This document shows, piece by piece, positions 11,374 through 25,814 of a stretch of 64,000 nt of DNA. The translations under genes and the position numbers were made by a program. The stretch is from Spinacia oleracea (lineage: Eukaryota > Streptophyta > Magnoliopsida > Caryophyllales > Amaranthaceae), in the NCBI RefSeq assembly GCF_020520425.1, contig NC_079492.1:67633671-67697670 (forward strand), written 5' to 3'. The notes beneath the pieces were generated by a model that saw nothing but the letters and a program-made list of their open reading frames with translations, was not told the origin of the DNA and searched no databases. Position 1 is the stretch's first letter; every line of letters starts with the position of its first letter.

Positions 11374-12560
11374 TATTTTATTATGGAGTACTTATTTCTC
11401 TTTCTTTAATAATCACTCACCATATTTTGTTGTTTTATTCAGTTGAAGATCTTTAACTGTTTTACAAAGGGGGCCAGTAGAAGAATTAAACAATATAGTA
11501 GGTGATATATACAATTACATTAAAATTATAGGGGGGAACTAAAAACACACTACGGGAATTATTGTTGGGGGGCGAGCCCACCACGACAATCAAGAAGGTT
11601 CGTCCCTGTTTTTATTATCTCTCTCTACCTAATTAAATAATTTGAAAATAGAATCTCTCACACATGTTATCTATATTAGAGTCCCCGGCCCGTTTTTTTT
11701 TTACTAGAATAAATAAATCACATAAGCCATTTTTTGAATTTTGGTAGTGCATATATTTTGTTTTCTATTCATTAATCTTTTGCCAATGAAAAATATAACA
11801 AAACATCTTGTACGCACAAGGTGTATAATAAATTTATTGTACATCACCCTGTCATCAAGATAACTTTTACCTAGTTGTTTTGTAACTTTTAATATGTTTT
11901 GATCACCTTTTATATAAAAAATATTGATAAATAAACATTTTCGAATGTTAAATGATTAATTTTACAGTTATTTTAATACATTGTTATTGATATTGAATAA
12001 ATAATTTTTATTAAACTGAAAATTTTTATCACTACAAATTAAAATAGATAACTTTTACATATATCAGGGTAAATTTTACACATTTTGAATTAACATTTAC
12101 CTCAGAGAATAATATTCATTGCATACCGCTTGTAAATAAGAATTTGTGAAAAGATAAGGACAAACCTCAACAAATCTCTCCTTTGAGTAACTTCAATTTT
12201 TGTATAAGATATTCTTAGTATGACTAATCATATACTCCATATAATAAGTAAAGAAAAAGTAGCATCAAACTTACACTAAGAATCGAAGCTTATTTTTATA
12301 CCAAAGAATATTTATAGAAATGGAAGGATAATAATAGTGGATGCTTCTTTTTCCAACCAAAGGAATATTTATAGAAATGGTGTATGTAGAGAATATATCT
12401 TGCCATCAGATATTGAAATTATTAACTAAAAAAATAATGAAAATAGAAAAAAGGATGCAAACAAATTGCGAAAGTACTAGACACGTTAGAGTTGTTACAA
12501 CTGAAGATTGTACACATGTATGTAGGTTATCATAGGTTCGAATCTCCTCTTCCATTTGTA

Positions 12561-12889
12561 CTCCCTCCGTCCCTTAATACTTGCACCGATTTGACCGGCG
12601 TGGAGTTTAAGACACTTGAATTGACTTATTAATTAAATAGGTGTTAGTTGATAGTGGGGTATTTTTTTATTAATATAGTTAGTGGGAAATGTGTCAGGAG
12701 TGGGGAGTGGTGAATTGGGGGTGTGAATTTTTAAATGATTTTTTGTAGGGAGTAGGGGTGTAGGTGGGTTTGTAGGTAAGTGTGAAAAATAATATTATAT
12801 TGCAAAAAATTTCCATTTATAGTAGCGGTGCAAGTGTTAAGGGACAACCCGAAAATGAAAGCGGTGCGAGTATTAAGGGACATATGGAG
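12561..12889. mobile_element. MITE-A, Stowaway-like, in U3
   Basis: Same element and position as in U1, TA flanks, with a slightly altered right end. Confidence 0.82.
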
Positions 12890-13242
12890 TATTTTTTTTG
12901 TATTGCATTTGTACCTCACTCGACCAGAAAAACATATTTATAGAGATATAAGACACATACTTGTGCCTACATATATACCTATCCATTTTTCCATTTAACA
13001 ATAATTTTGCAGGAGCCTCCTATAACCATGTAACATGAAAATTGAATTTAAAAAAGCAGAGGAAGTATAAGTCTAGTTAAGAGAGGAAATAGCCAAAACA
13101 AAAATTAGAGAAAATTTTAAGATGAAGAATTGTCACAATATTTTCTGAAGAAGTCGAGAACAAATTATACACAATATTTGTCAAGAATAGATGAAAATGC
13201 AGACTAATTGATTTAAAATATATTGATGAGCATCTTGGTATT

Positions 13243-13408
13243 ATGCATGCAAATACATAACAGAATAAATGGAATGGGACCTTTTTCTTATCTGAATGCA
13301 TATATAAAGTATGCATACACATGACGAATAAATAAGTGGTGGGCATGACGGACCACCAGAATATGTTCGTGTGTGGTGAGTTGGTGATTCAAATGTGTGT
13401 ATATATAT
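13243..13408 (+). promoter_or_regulatory. Candidate promoter of lectin copy 3
   Basis: RY-type core CATGCA in ATGCATGCAAATACAT (13243-13258), TATATAAA at 13301-13308 and a second TATA-like run at 13400-13408, in the same layout as copy 1. One base of the RY palindrome differs from copies 1 and 8. Confidence 0.5.
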
Positions 13409-13515
13409 GAAGATATCTGACCTCCTCAATTACAACACACAACAACTTAGTTCCTACTTACTTGTACCACGTACTAATACAGAAGCATCAATCTCACCTT
13501 TTCAAGCTCAAGAAA

Positions 13516-14453
13516 ATGGCTCAACTTGCCGCTCAGGTATCGTATTCAATCACTTACTAAAGTTTAGAAACTAAAAAAAAAATATTCTTTGTATTACACA
13601 ACTAGGATTAGGATGAAGATATATGTACACGACGATCCGAAACAGTTAGGTTGATTTTTAAATTTGTTTTATCTATCCCAATATAAAAATGATGCACCTT
13701 ATTGTACAACATAAAATTCAAATAAAATTAGTGGATAGGATTAATAGTCTTTCCCTTTGTAAATACATAGATTTTAATCAATTTCACCCCTCATAGTTAA
13801 GTATTCTGTATCTAATTGTATGCCATTAAGTTTTACTCAATTTATTTTGATTTACACAGAGTCAGGGTGTTGAGAAATACGGGCCTTATGGGTGTCAGAA
13901 TGGGCAACCATGGTCTATGATGCTTGAACCATGTGAAAGTTTATGTGAATTAATCATAAAAACTGGTGCTGTTGTTGATTCAATTACGTTTGTCACCACA
14001 AAGTGTCGTCGAAAGTTTGGCGGTAATGGCGGAAATGCTGAACACAAGGTCACATTTTCTCTTCACTTTCATAATTATATTCACTACCTAATTCATATAC
14101 TCTTTTTATCTTATTTAACATGTATGCAATAATTTATTGGGACATTTAATTAATCTAGTTATAATTGAGACATTTAATTTATACAGGTTACACTCCAATG
14201 TGGCGAACATGTAACCAATATAAGTGGGGCTATTGGAGAATGGCACAAAAATGTTGACGTAACCAAGTTAAAGATTCATACTAACTTGTGTAAGGATGGT
14301 TATGGACCTTATGGAGGTGGACCGTACACCAAGTATTTGTATGATTTTAGCTCAGAAGTACCATCAAATGGCCGTGTTGTCGGATTCTTCGGAACATTGG
14401 AAAACAACTACGTTCAGTCCATTGGACTCTACGTCAAAAAGGTACATTATTAA
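13516..14453 (+). CDS. Jacalin-related lectin, copy 3 (three exons, intact)
   Basis: Exons 13516-13536, 13860-14048 and 14187-14453, with the same phase-0 junctions as copy 1, give 158 residues. It differs from copy 1 at few positions: residue 21 T to N in the first loop (GCQNGQ) and residue 144 S to N (ENNY). All splice sites are GT..AG and I see no stop or frameshift. It is a single jacalin domain without signal peptide. The C-terminal GxxxD sugar-binding signature is not conserved (ENNYV). The alternative donor at the VKK codons and the downstream acceptor are also kept here. Confidence 0.88.
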
Positions 14454-15182
14454 TACACAAACTATTTTATTTTTTTATTTCCATTCCGAACTTCTAAGTT
14501 AGTTTTCAAATGAAAGTAATAGCCTTGTCCATAACCATAAACAACATCGAGCACGAAATGGAGGATAAAGTATTTCATATTTACTTAAGGGTTTTTTTTC
14601 CAACAACTATCGCCCCTATTTTGTAGCTAATACATATTTTTTGGTTTTCATGTTCAATATTTGACCAGGAGTGCTAATGCTCTAAACTTCTTGCGGATGT
14701 TGCTCAAGTCTTTGGCTACCTTAAAAGCCATATGCTTTCTGAAAAACTACAATAGTCCGCATGTACTACGTACTACCTAATGTACTACTAATAATTTATG
14801 TACTGCTTTATTAATAAGTTTCCACGATGATCAATATGTATGTTCCGTGGAATTTCTTTGCTTTCAATAAGCCACATATCATGTACACTACAAAGTGGCC
14901 TCTCTCCTCAAGTGTGGTTGTTTCTAATCGCGAACATGAGTGAGTGTGTTGCATCTTGTATCGTTTTCGGTTATAATATAATATTAGCTTTTCTTTACGT
15001 GATGTGGCGATGTCACTATGGAATTTAGAATTAAAATAAGCCAACTTTTACTTATTGTATTATTTTAATTAAAAATTTATTAGATAAATTAACCTTATTA
15101 TTTTCTAGAAAATTTTCAAATGCATACAAATTACGTAGTATATCCTTAAAATTGATATTGCAAATAGCAGCTTAAAAGTATA

Positions 15183-15441
15183 CTCCCTCCGTTCTTAAAT
15201 ATTAGTCCTATTTTGACTTTTCAACTCGGTTCAACTCAATATTTAAACGTAAATATCTCAAAATATGTATGTTAGGAAAATATAAAATTTTGATATTGTT
15301 AAACTACACATTAAGACGAACAAAATAAGATATTACATGAATATGTTTCAAAGTACGTATTGGAAAGATATTAGAAGATTCTCTTAAATTGTGAATAGTG
15401 TAAGGATTCCAAAAGGGATTAATATTCGAGAACAAAAGGAG
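15183..15441. mobile_element. MITE-B, Stowaway-like, in U3
   Basis: Same element, position and TA flanks as the U1 copy. Confidence 0.85.
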
Positions 15442-18121
15442 TACTTATTTGTTAAATTTGACATTAACAATTTTAGGTAGGGGAGTGCATGTGTGAAAAT
15501 AGATATAATCGGTGTCGTCTCGATTTTTTCTAACCTCAATTACCCATATCTGTTATAAGTATACGGCATCAATTAACCAGATCAATTATAAGTACACGAC
15601 GTTTCCTTATCAAACTAGGGGGCATTTGCTATTCACACTCCTAATTTTCCTTTACATAAGGCAAATGGAATCATTAAAAGGTCCATAAACGAAAGACCGC
15701 AGCCCAACTGCAGGTACAATAATGGCTCAAACCAACAACAATCCGGAGGTGAAGATATAATACATACATGTTTTGAGACTTACTAGGCTTGCAGAAATGG
15801 AGCGTCGAAAAGTGAAATCGGTAGAAGCATTTAGTGCGACTTTAAACTCCCCCTCTCCGGCAAGCAGTTCCCCCACGACGGAAGTCACTTGAAATAACAT
15901 CCACTTCTTCGTAACTAACTTCGCTTTCACCCGTAAAGGGAAATACTATAAATAGCGATTAGTGAATTCAAGAAACAAACATCATAATATTTTCTACTTT
16001 TTACTAATTTAGCATAGGCGCATAGAATATGTTGGAAATTCTTGTTGAGAAAAAAGAGTGAAAAGTTTAAAGTGAAAAACGTCCCACATTGGTAGAATAT
16101 CAAATCATTTCTTTATTTATAAATTGGGGTATGGGTATACTTCTTGTAAAATAAATAAGTAGGAAGGGTTGGTGGACATTCTCAATCGCGCGCGCAGGTG
16201 GATCCGGTTTGGGCGCAGGCCTTGGATGCCTAGGTGGGATTGTGGGATCCAAATATGTAATTAGAATGAAAAACAATTTTTCCCCCTAAAAGTGAATTAA
16301 AAACAAAGAAAGTAAATTCCATTAAACCAAAAGTAAATAACAAAATGTGCAATTTCTTATACTTAAAATTATCAACTTTTAAGGAAGAAAACATAAAGTA
16401 TCAGCATGACCAACTAATTTTTCAATCTTTTTCTCATAAAATGTCATTTTGTATAAGTTTTCGTTAATTTTATAATAAAAGTAAATTCAAAACTAGTAAA
16501 AGTAAATAAAATTAGTCAAAAGTTCAATGAAATTTCATCAAAAGTAAAGGAACTGAGAACTAGTTCGAAAAGTTGCATAAATACAAAAATTTCAATATTA
16601 ACGACACGGAAATCTTATGGACCATCCGATTTTGATGATCTAAGAGTCCATATTGGTTCTTAGTTATCATTTTAGGGCGTGCTTCTAACCAGAACCTATC
16701 CTATATTTATAAGCATTAAGGCCGGAAACGCGTTGCATATAAGCATTTTATGTTTAAAATATTACATATTTATATACTCCCTAATTCTTGTGTTCCTTCT
16801 AGTTAAAAACATTATTTTGTAGTTTCAGAACCTGCATGTGTGCCGATATACTCCCTCAATTTTTTTAATTCATCGCTTGATCCTTATAGATGTTTATTTC
16901 AAATGCATCAATTCAATATTTGATACATTTTTACCATATTTTATTATGGAGTACTTATTTCTCTTTCTTTAATATTCACTCACCATATTTTGTTGTTTTA
17001 TTCAGTTGAAGATCTTTAACTGTTTTACAAAGGGGGCCAGTAGAAGAATTAAACAATATAGTAGGTGATATATACAATTACATTAAAATTATAGGGGGGA
17101 ACTAAAAACACACTACGAGAATTTTTGTTGGGGAGCGAGCCCACCACGACAATCAAGAAGGTTCGTCCCTGTTTTTATTATCTCTCTCTACCGAATTAAA
17201 TAATTTGAAAATAGCGTCTCTCACACATGTTATCTATATTAGTGTCCCCGGCCCGTTTTTGTTTTACTAGAATAAATAAATCACGTAAGCCATTTTTTGA
17301 ATTTTGGTAGTGCATATATTTTGTTTTCTATTCTTTAATCTTTTGCCAATGAAAAAGATAACAAAACATCTTGTACGCACAAGGTGTATAATAAATTTAT
17401 TGTACATCACCCTGTCATTAAGATAGCTTTTACCTAGTTGTTTTGTAACTTTTAATATGTTTTGATTACCTTTTATATAAAAAATATTGATAAATAAACT
17501 TCGAATGTTAAATGATTAATTTTACAGTTATTTTAATACATTGTTATTGATATTGAATAAATAATTTTTATTAAACTGAATTTTTTTATTATTACAAATT
17601 AAAATAGACAACTTTTACATATATCAGGGTAAATTTTACACACTTTGAATTAACATTTACCTCAGAGAACAATATTCATTGCATACCGCTTGTAAATAAG
17701 AATTTGTGAAAAGATAAGGACAAACCTCAACAAATCTCTCCTTTGAGTAACTTCAATTTTGGTATAAGATATTCTTAGTATGACTAATAACATACTCCAT
17801 ATAATAAGTAAAGAAAAAGTAGCATCAAACTTACACTAAGAATCGAAGCTTATTTTTGTACCAAAGAATATTTATAGAAATGGAAGGATAATAATAGTGG
17901 ATGCTTCTTTTTCCAACCAAAGGAATATTCATAGAAATGGTGTATGTAGAGAATATATCTTGCCATCAGATATTGAAATTATTAACTAAAAAAATAATGG
18001 AAAATAGAAAAAAGGATGCAAACAAATTGCGAAAGTACTAGACACGTTAGAGTTGTTACAACTGAAGATTGTACACATGTATGTAGGTTATCATAGGTTC
18101 GAATATCCTCTTCCATTTGTA

Positions 18122-18449
18122 CTCCCTCCGTCCCTTAATACTCGCACCGGTTTGACCGGTGCGGAGTTTAAGACACTTGAATTGACTTATTAATTTAATA
18201 GGTGTTAGTTGATAGTGAGGTATTTTTTATTAATATAGTTAGTGGGAAATGTGTCAGGAGTGGGTAGTGGTGAATTGGGGGTGTGAATTTTTAAATGATT
18301 TTTTGTAGGGAGTAGGGGTGTAGGTGGGTTAGTAGGTAAGTGTGAAAAATAATATAATATTGCTAAAAATTTCCATTTATAGTAGCGGTGCAAGTGTTAA
18401 GGAACAACCCGAAAATGAAAGCGGTGCGAGTATTAAGGGACAGAGGGAG
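18122..18449. mobile_element. MITE-A, Stowaway-like, in U4
   Basis: Same element and position as in U1, with TA flanks. Confidence 0.85.
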
Positions 18450-19075
18450 TATTTTTTTTGTATTGCATTTGTACCTCACTCGACCAGAAAAACATATTTA
18501 TAGAGATATAAGAAACATACTTGTACCTACATATATACCTATCCATTTTTCCATTTAACAAGAATTTTGCAGGAGCCTCCTATAACCATGTAACATGAAA
18601 AATGCATTTAAAAAACCCGAGGGAGTATAAGTCTAGTTAAGAGAGGAAATAGCCAAAACAAAAATTAGAGAAAATTTTAAGATGAAGAATTGTCACAATA
18701 TTTTCTCAAGAAGTCAAGAACAAATTATACACAATATTTGTCAAGAATAGATGAAAATGCAAACTAGTTGATATAAAATATATTGATGAGCATCTTGGTA
18801 TTATGCATGCAAATGCATAACAGAATAAATGGAATGGGACCTTGTTCTTATCTGAATGCATATATAAAGTATGCATACACATGACGAATAAATAAGTGGT
18901 GGGCATGACGGACCACCAGAATATGTTCGTGTGTGGTGAGTTGGTGATTCAAATGTGTGTATATATATGAAGATATCTGACCTCCTCAATTACAACACAC
19001 AACAACTTAGTTCCTACTTACTTGTACCACGTACTAATACAGAAGCATCAATCTCACCTTTTCAAGCTCAAAAAA

Positions 19076-20015
19076 ATGGCTCAACTTGCCGCTCAGGTAT
19101 CGTATTCAATCACTTACTAAAGTTTAGAAACTAAAAAAATAAAAAATTCTTTGTACGACACAACTAGGATTAGGATGAAGATATATGTACACGACGATCC
19201 GAAACAGTTAGGTTGATTTTTAAATTTGTTTTATCTATCCCAATATAAAAATGATGCACCTTATTCTACAACATAAAATTCAAATAAAATTAGTGGATAG
19301 GATTAATAGTCTTTCCCTTTGTAAATACATAGATTTTAATCAATTTCACCCCTCATAGTTAAGTATTCTGTATCTTATTGTATGCCATTAAGTTTTACTC
19401 AATTTATTTTGATTTACACAGAGTCAGGGTGTTGAGAAATACGGGCCTTATGGGTGTCAGACTGGAAAACCATGGTCTATGATGCTTGAACCATGTGAAA
19501 GTTTATGTGAATTAATCATATAAACTGGTGCTGTTGTTGATTCAATTACGTTTGTCACCACAAAGTGTAGTCGAAAGTTTGGTGGTAATGGCGGAAATGC
19601 TGAACACAAGGTCACATTTTCTCTTCACTTTCATAATTATATTCACTACCTAATTCATATACTCTTTTTATCTTATTTAACATGTATGCAATAATTTATT
19701 GGGACATTTAATTAATCTAGTTATAATTGAGACATTTAATTTATACAGGTTACACTCCAATGTGACGAACATGTAACCAATATAAGTGGGGCTATTGGAG
19801 AATGGCACAAAAATGTTGACGTAACCAAGTTAAAGATTCATACTAACTTGTGTAAGGATGGTTATGGACCTTATGGAGGTGGACCGTACACCAAGTATTT
19901 GTATGATTTTAGCTCAGAAGTACCATCAAATGGCCGTGTTGTCGGATTCTTCGGAACATTGGAAAACAACTACGTTCCGTCCATTGGACTCTACGTCAAA
20001 AAGGTACATTATTAA
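19076..20015 (+). pseudogene. Jacalin-related lectin, copy 4 (nonsense codon)
   Basis: Exons 19076-19096, 19422-19610 and 19749-20015 keep all lengths and splice sites, but codon 41 (AAA, Lys, in intact copies) is TAA at 19521-19523. Copies 5 and 6 have the same stop, so it was inherited by duplication or conversion. Additional private changes are R to S in exon 2 (TGT AGT CGA), G to D at the start of exon 3 and Q to P near the C-terminus. Only a 40-residue N-terminal peptide could be made. Confidence 0.9.
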
Positions 20016-20742
20016 TACACAAACTATTTTATTTTTTTATTTGCATTCCGAACTTCTAAGTTAGTTTTCAAATGAAAGTAACAGCCTTGTCCATAACCAT
20101 AAACAACATCGAGCACGAAATGGAGGATAAAGTATTTCATATTTACTTAAGGGTTTTTTTTCCAACAACTATCGCCCCTATTTTGTAGCGAATATATATT
20201 TTTTGTTTTCATGTTCAATATTTGACCAGGAGTGCTAATGCTCTAAAGTTCTTGCGGATGTTGCTCAAGTCTTTGGCTACCTTAAAAGCCATATGCTTTC
20301 TGCAAAATACAATAGTCCGCATGTACTACGTACTACCTAATGTACTACTAATAATTTATGTACTGCTTTATTAATAAGCTTCCACGATGATCAATATGTA
20401 TGTTCCGTGGAATATCTTTGCTTTCAATAAGCCACATATCATGTACACTACAAAGTGGCCTCTCTCCTCAAGTGTGGTTGTTTCTAATCGCGAACATGAG
20501 TGAGTGTGTTGCATCTTGTATCGTTTTCAGTTATAATATAATATTAGCTTTTCTTTACGTGATGTGGCGATGTCGCTATGGAATTTAGAATTAAAATAAG
20601 CCAACTTTTAATTATTGTTTTATTTTAATTAAAAATTTATTAGATAAATTAACCTTATTATTTTCTAGAAATTTTTCAAATGCATACAAATTACGTAGTA
20701 TATCCTTAAAATTGATATTGCAAATAGCAGCTTAAAAGTATA

Positions 20743-21001
20743 CTCCCTCCGTTCTTAAATATTAGTCCTATTTTGACTTTTTAACTCGGTTCAACTCAAT
20801 ATTTAAACGTAAATATCTCAAAATATGTATGTTAGAAAAATATAAAATTTTGATATTGTTAAACTACACATTAAGATGAACAAAATAACATATTACATGA
20901 ATATGTTTCAAAGTACGTATTTGAAAGAAATTAGAAGATTCTCTTAAATTGTGAATAGTGTAAGGATTCCAAAAGGGACTAATATTCGAGAACAGAAGGA
21001 G
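20743..21001. mobile_element. MITE-B, Stowaway-like, in U4
   Basis: Same element, position and TA flanks as the U1 copy. Confidence 0.85.
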
Positions 21002-21778
21002 TACTTATTTGTTAAATCTGACATTAACCATTTTAGGTAGGGGAGTGCATGTGTGAAAATAGATATAATCGGTGTCGTCTCGATTTTTTCTAACCTCAAT
21101 TCCCATATCTGTTATAAGTATACGACATCAATTAACCAGATCTATTATAAGTACACGACGTTTCCTTATCAAACTAAAGGGCATTTGCTATTCACATTCC
21201 TAATTTTCCTTTACATTAGGCAAATGGAATCATTAAAAGGTCCATAAACGAAAGACCGCAGCCCAACTGCAGGTACAAGAATGGCTCAAACCAACAACAA
21301 TCCGGAGGTGAAGATATAATACGTACATGTTTAGAGACTTACTAGGCTTGCAGAAATGGAGCGTCGAAAAGTGAAATCCGTAAAAGCATTTAGTGCGACT
21401 TTAAACTCCCCCTCTCCGGCAAGCAGTACCCCCACGGCGGAAGTCACTGGAAATAACATCCACATCTTCGTAACTAACGTCGCTTTCACCCGTAAAGGGA
21501 AATACTATAAATAGCGTTTAGTGAATTCAAGAAACAAACATCATAATATTTCCTACTTTTTACTAATTTAGCATAGGCGCATAGAATATGTTGGAAATTC
21601 TTGTTCAGATAAAAGAGTGAAAAGTTTAAAGTGAAAAACGTCCCACATTGATAGAATATCAAATCATTTCTTTATTTATAAATTGGGGTATGGGTATACT
21701 TCTTGTAAAATAAATAAGTAGGAAGGGTTGGTGGACATTCTCAATCGCGCGTGCAGGTGGATCCGGTTTGGGCGCAGG

Positions 21779-21872
21779 CCTTGGATGCCTGGGTGGGATT
21801 GTGGGATCCAAATTTCTTTGGATGCCTGGGTGGGATTGGATGCCTTGGATGCCTGGGTGGGATTGTGGGATC
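21779..21872. repeat. Short local triplication in U4
   Basis: The segment TTGGATGCCTGGGTGGGATT occurs three times in about 90 bases, partly with the following GTGGGATCCAAAT. Other units have a single copy, so it arose in U4 alone, probably by replication slippage or unequal exchange. Confidence 0.85.
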
Positions 21873-22933
21873 CAAATTAGAATGAAAAACAATTTTTCCC
21901 CCTAAAAGTGAAGTAAAAACAAATTAAAGTAAATTCCATTAAACCAAAAGTAAATAACAAAATGTGCAATTTCTTATACTTAAAATTATCAACTTTTAAG
22001 GAAGAAAACATAAAGTATCAGCATGACCAACTAATTTTTCAATCTTTTTCTCATAAAATGTCATTTTGGATAAGTTTTCGTTAATTTTATAGTAAAAGTA
22101 AATTCAAAACTAGTAAAAGTAAATAAAATTAGTCAAAAGTTCAATGAAATTTCATTAAAAGTAAAGGAACTGAGAACTAGTTTGAAAAGTTGCATAAATA
22201 CAAAAATTTCAATATTAACGACACGGAAATCTTTTGGACCATCCGATTTTGATGAACTAAGAGTCCATATTGGTTCTTAGTTATCATTTTAGGGCGTGCT
22301 TATAACCAGAACCTAATCCTATATTTATAAGTATTAAGGCCGGAAACGCGTTGCATATAAGCATTTTATGTTTAAAATATTACGTATATATATACTCCCT
22401 AATTCTTGTGTTCCTTCTAGTTAAAAACATTATTTCGTAGTTTCAGAACCTGCATGTGTACCGATATACTCCCTCCATTTTTGTAATTCATCGCTTGATC
22501 CTTATAGATGTTTATTTCAAATGCATCAATTCAATATTTGATATATTTTTACCATATTTTATTATGGAGTACTTATTCTCTTTCTTTAATAATCATTGAC
22601 CATATTTTGTTGTTTTATTCTTTTGAAGATCTTTAACTGTTTTACAAAGGGGGCCAGTAGAAGAATTAAACAATATAGTAGGTGATATATACAATTACAT
22701 TAAAATTATAGGGGGGAACTAAAAACACACTACGGGAATTTTTGTTGGGGGGCGAGCCCACCACGACAATCAAGAAGGTTCGTCCCTGTTTTTATTATCT
22801 CTCTCTACCTAATTAAATAATTTGAAAATAACATCTCTCACATATGTTATCTATATTAGAGTCCCCGGCCCGTTTTTGTTTTACTAGAATAAATAAATCA
22901 CGTAAGCCATTTTTTGAATTTTGGTAGTGCATA

Positions 22934-23113
22934 CTCCCTCCGTCCCAGAATAGTTGTTACATTTTCATGGGCACATAGTTTAATGCGATAAGTAGTAGTG
23001 TGGTTATCAATTGTTATTTTATTGAAAAAGTAGATGTGATAGGAGTTAGTGAGGTATTTTTTTAATTGAATCATTAAAAGGAAAGTGTAACAACTAATCT
23101 GGGACGGAGGGAG
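22934..23113. mobile_element. MITE-C, Stowaway-like, shortened, in U4
   Basis: Same ends, TA flanks and insertion base as MITE-C of U1, but about 100 bases shorter through an internal deletion. It marks U1 and U4 as sharing ancestry at this spot. Confidence 0.85.
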
Positions 23114-23923
23114 TATATTTTGTTTTCTATTCATTAATCTTTTGCCAATGAAAAAGATAACAAAACATCTTGTACGCATAAGGTGTATAATAAATTTATT
23201 GTACATCACCCTGTCATCAAGATAACTTTTACCTAGTTGTTTTGTAACTTTTAATATGTTTTGATCACCTTTTATATAAAAAATATTGATAAATAAACAT
23301 TTTTGAATGTTAAATGATTAATTTTAAAGTTATTTTAATACATTGTTATTGATATTGAATAAATAATTTTTATTAAACTGAAAATTTTTATCACTACAAA
23401 TTAAAATAGATAACTTTTACATATATCAGGGTAAATTTTACACATTTTGAATTAACATTTACCTCAGAGAATAATATTCATTGCATACCGCTTGTAAATA
23501 AGAATTTGTGAAAAGATAAGGACAAACCTCAACAAATCTCTCCTTTGAGTAACTTCAATTTTGGTATAAGATATTCTTAGTATGACTAATCATATACTCC
23601 ATATAATAAGTAAAGAAAAAGTAGCATCAAACTTACACTAAGAATCGAAGCTTACTTTTATACCAAAGAATATTTATAGAAATGGAAGGATAATAATAGT
23701 GGATGCTTCTTTTTCCAACCAAAGGAATATTTATAGAAATGGTGTATGTAGAGAATATATCTTGCCATCAGATATTGAAATTATTAACTAAAAAAATAAT
23801 GGAAAATAGAAAAAAGGATGCAAACAAATTGCGAAAGTACTAGACACATTAGAGTTGTTACAACTGAAGATTGTACACATGTATGTAGGTTATCATAGGT
23901 TCGAATCTCCTCTTCCATTTGTA

Positions 23924-24251
23924 CTCCCTCCGTCCCTTAATACTTGCACCGATTTGACCGGCGTGGAGTTTAAGACACTTGAATTGACTTATTAATTTAA
24001 TAGGTGTTAGTTGATAGTGGGGTATTTTTTATTAATATAGTTAGTGGGAAATGTGTCAGGAGTGGGGAGTGGTGAATTGGGGGTGTGAATTTTTAAATGA
24101 TTTTTTGTAGGGAGTAGGGGTGTAGGTGGGTTAGTAGGTAAGTGTGAAAAATAATATAATATTGCTAAAAATTTCCCTTTATAGTAGCGGCGCAAGTGTT
24201 AAGGGACAACCCGAAAATGAAAGCGGTGCGAGTATTAAGGGAAAGATGGAG
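23924..24251. mobile_element. MITE-A, Stowaway-like, in U5
   Basis: Same element and position as in U1, with the U3-type inner variants. Confidence 0.82.
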
Positions 24252-24874
24252 TATTTTTTTGTATTGCATTTGTACCTCACTCGACCAGAAAAACATATTT
24301 ACAGAGATATAAGAAACATACTTGTGCCTACATATATACCTATCCATTTTTCCATTTAACAATAATTTTGCAGGAGCCTCCTATAACCATGTAACATGAA
24401 AAGTGAATTTAAAAAAGCAGAGGAAGTATAAGTCTAGTTAAGAGAGGAAATAGCCAAAACAAAAATTAGAGAAAATTTTAAGATGAAGAATTGTCACAAT
24501 ATTTTCTCAAGAAGTCGAGAACAAATTATACACAATATTTGTCAAGAATAGATGAAAATGCAGACTAATTGATTTAAAATATATTGATGAGCATCTTGGT
24601 ATTATGCATGCAAATACATAACAGAATAAATGGAATGGGACCTTTTTCTTATCTGAATGCATATATAAAGTATGCATACACATGACGAATAAATAAGTGG
24701 TGGGCATGACGGACCACCAGAATATGTTCGTGTGTGGTGAGTTAGTGATTCAAATGTGTATATATATGAAGATATCTGACCTCCTCAATTACAACACACA
24801 ACAACTTAGTTCCTACTTACTTGTACCACGTACTAATACAGAAGCATCAATCTCACCTTTTCAAGCTCAAAAAA

Positions 24875-25814
24875 ATGGCTCAACTTGCCGCTCAGGTATC
24901 GTATTCAATCACTTACTAAAGTTTAGAAACTAAAAAAATAAAAAATTCTTTGTACGACACAACTAGGATTAGGATGAAGATATATGTACACGACGATCCG
25001 AAACAGTTAGGTTGATTTTTAAATTTGTTTTATCTATCCCAATATAAAAATGATGCACCTTATTCTACAACATAAAATTCAAATAAAATTAGTGGATAGG
25101 ATTAATAGTCTTTCCCTTTGTAAATACATAGATTTTAATCAATTTCACCCCTCATAGTTAAGTATTCTGTATCTAATTGTATGCCATTAAGTTTTACTCA
25201 ATTTATTTTGATTTACACAGAGTCAGGGTGTTGAGAAATACGGGCCTTATGGGTGTCAGACTGGGCAACCATGGTCTATGATGCTTGAACCATGTGAAAG
25301 TTTATATGAATTAATCATATAAACTGGTGCTGTTGTTGATTTAATTACGTTTGTCACCACAAAGTGTCGTTCAAAGATTGGCGGTAATGGCGGAAATGCT
25401 GAACACAAGGTCACATTTTCTCTTCACTTTCATAATTATATTCACTACCTAATTCATATACTCTTTTTATCTTATTTAACATGTATGCAATAATTTATTG
25501 GGACATTTAATTAATCTAGTTATAATTGAGACATTTAATTTATACAGGTTACACTCCAATGTGGCGAACATGTAACCAATATAAGTGGGGCTATTGGAGA
25601 ATGGCACAAAAATGTTGACGTAACCAAGTTAAAGATTCATACTAACTTGTGTAAGGATGGTTATGGACCTTATGGAGGTGGACCGTACACCAAGTATTTG
25701 TATGATTTTAGCTCAGAAGTACCATCAAATGGCCGTGTTGTCGGATTCTTCGGAACATTGGAAAACAACTACGTTCAGTCCATTGGACTCTACGTCAAAA
25801 AGGTACATTATTAA
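24875..25814 (+). pseudogene. Jacalin-related lectin, copy 5 (nonsense codon)
   Basis: Exons 24875-24895, 25221-25409 and 25548-25814 have normal lengths and splice sites. Codon 41 is TAA at 25320-25322, the same change as in copies 4 and 6. Exon 2 also has C36 to Y (TGT to TAT) and an altered CRRKF stretch (reads CRSKI). Exon 3 matches the intact copies. Translation would end after 40 residues. Confidence 0.9.

Larger units (their letters stand above)
5834..12392 (+). repeat. Array unit U2
   Basis: It carries MITE-A, broken lectin copy 2, MITE-B, the minus-strand relic and a 1.1-kb Mutator-like insertion. It lacks MITE-C. Spacers at about 6330-6690, 7900-8160, 8760-9110, 9260-10250 and 11640-12392 are AT-rich and show nothing else. 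Confidence 0.9.
12393..17952 (+). repeat. Array unit U3
   Basis: A clean unit of 5.56 kb: MITE-A, intact lectin copy 3, MITE-B and the minus-strand relic, with no MITE-C and no MULE. Its first kilobase shares private variants with U5, for example the MITE-A inner sequence CGATTTGACCGGCGTGGAG. The remaining spacer is AT-rich with no other gene seen. Confidence 0.9.
17953..23754 (+). repeat. Array unit U4
   Basis: It carries MITE-A, lectin pseudogene copy 4, MITE-B, the minus-strand relic and a shortened MITE-C. A local duplication at about 21779-21870 repeats the segment TTGGATGCCTGGGTGGGATT three times; most other units have it once. Other spacers are AT-rich without a gene. Confidence 0.9.
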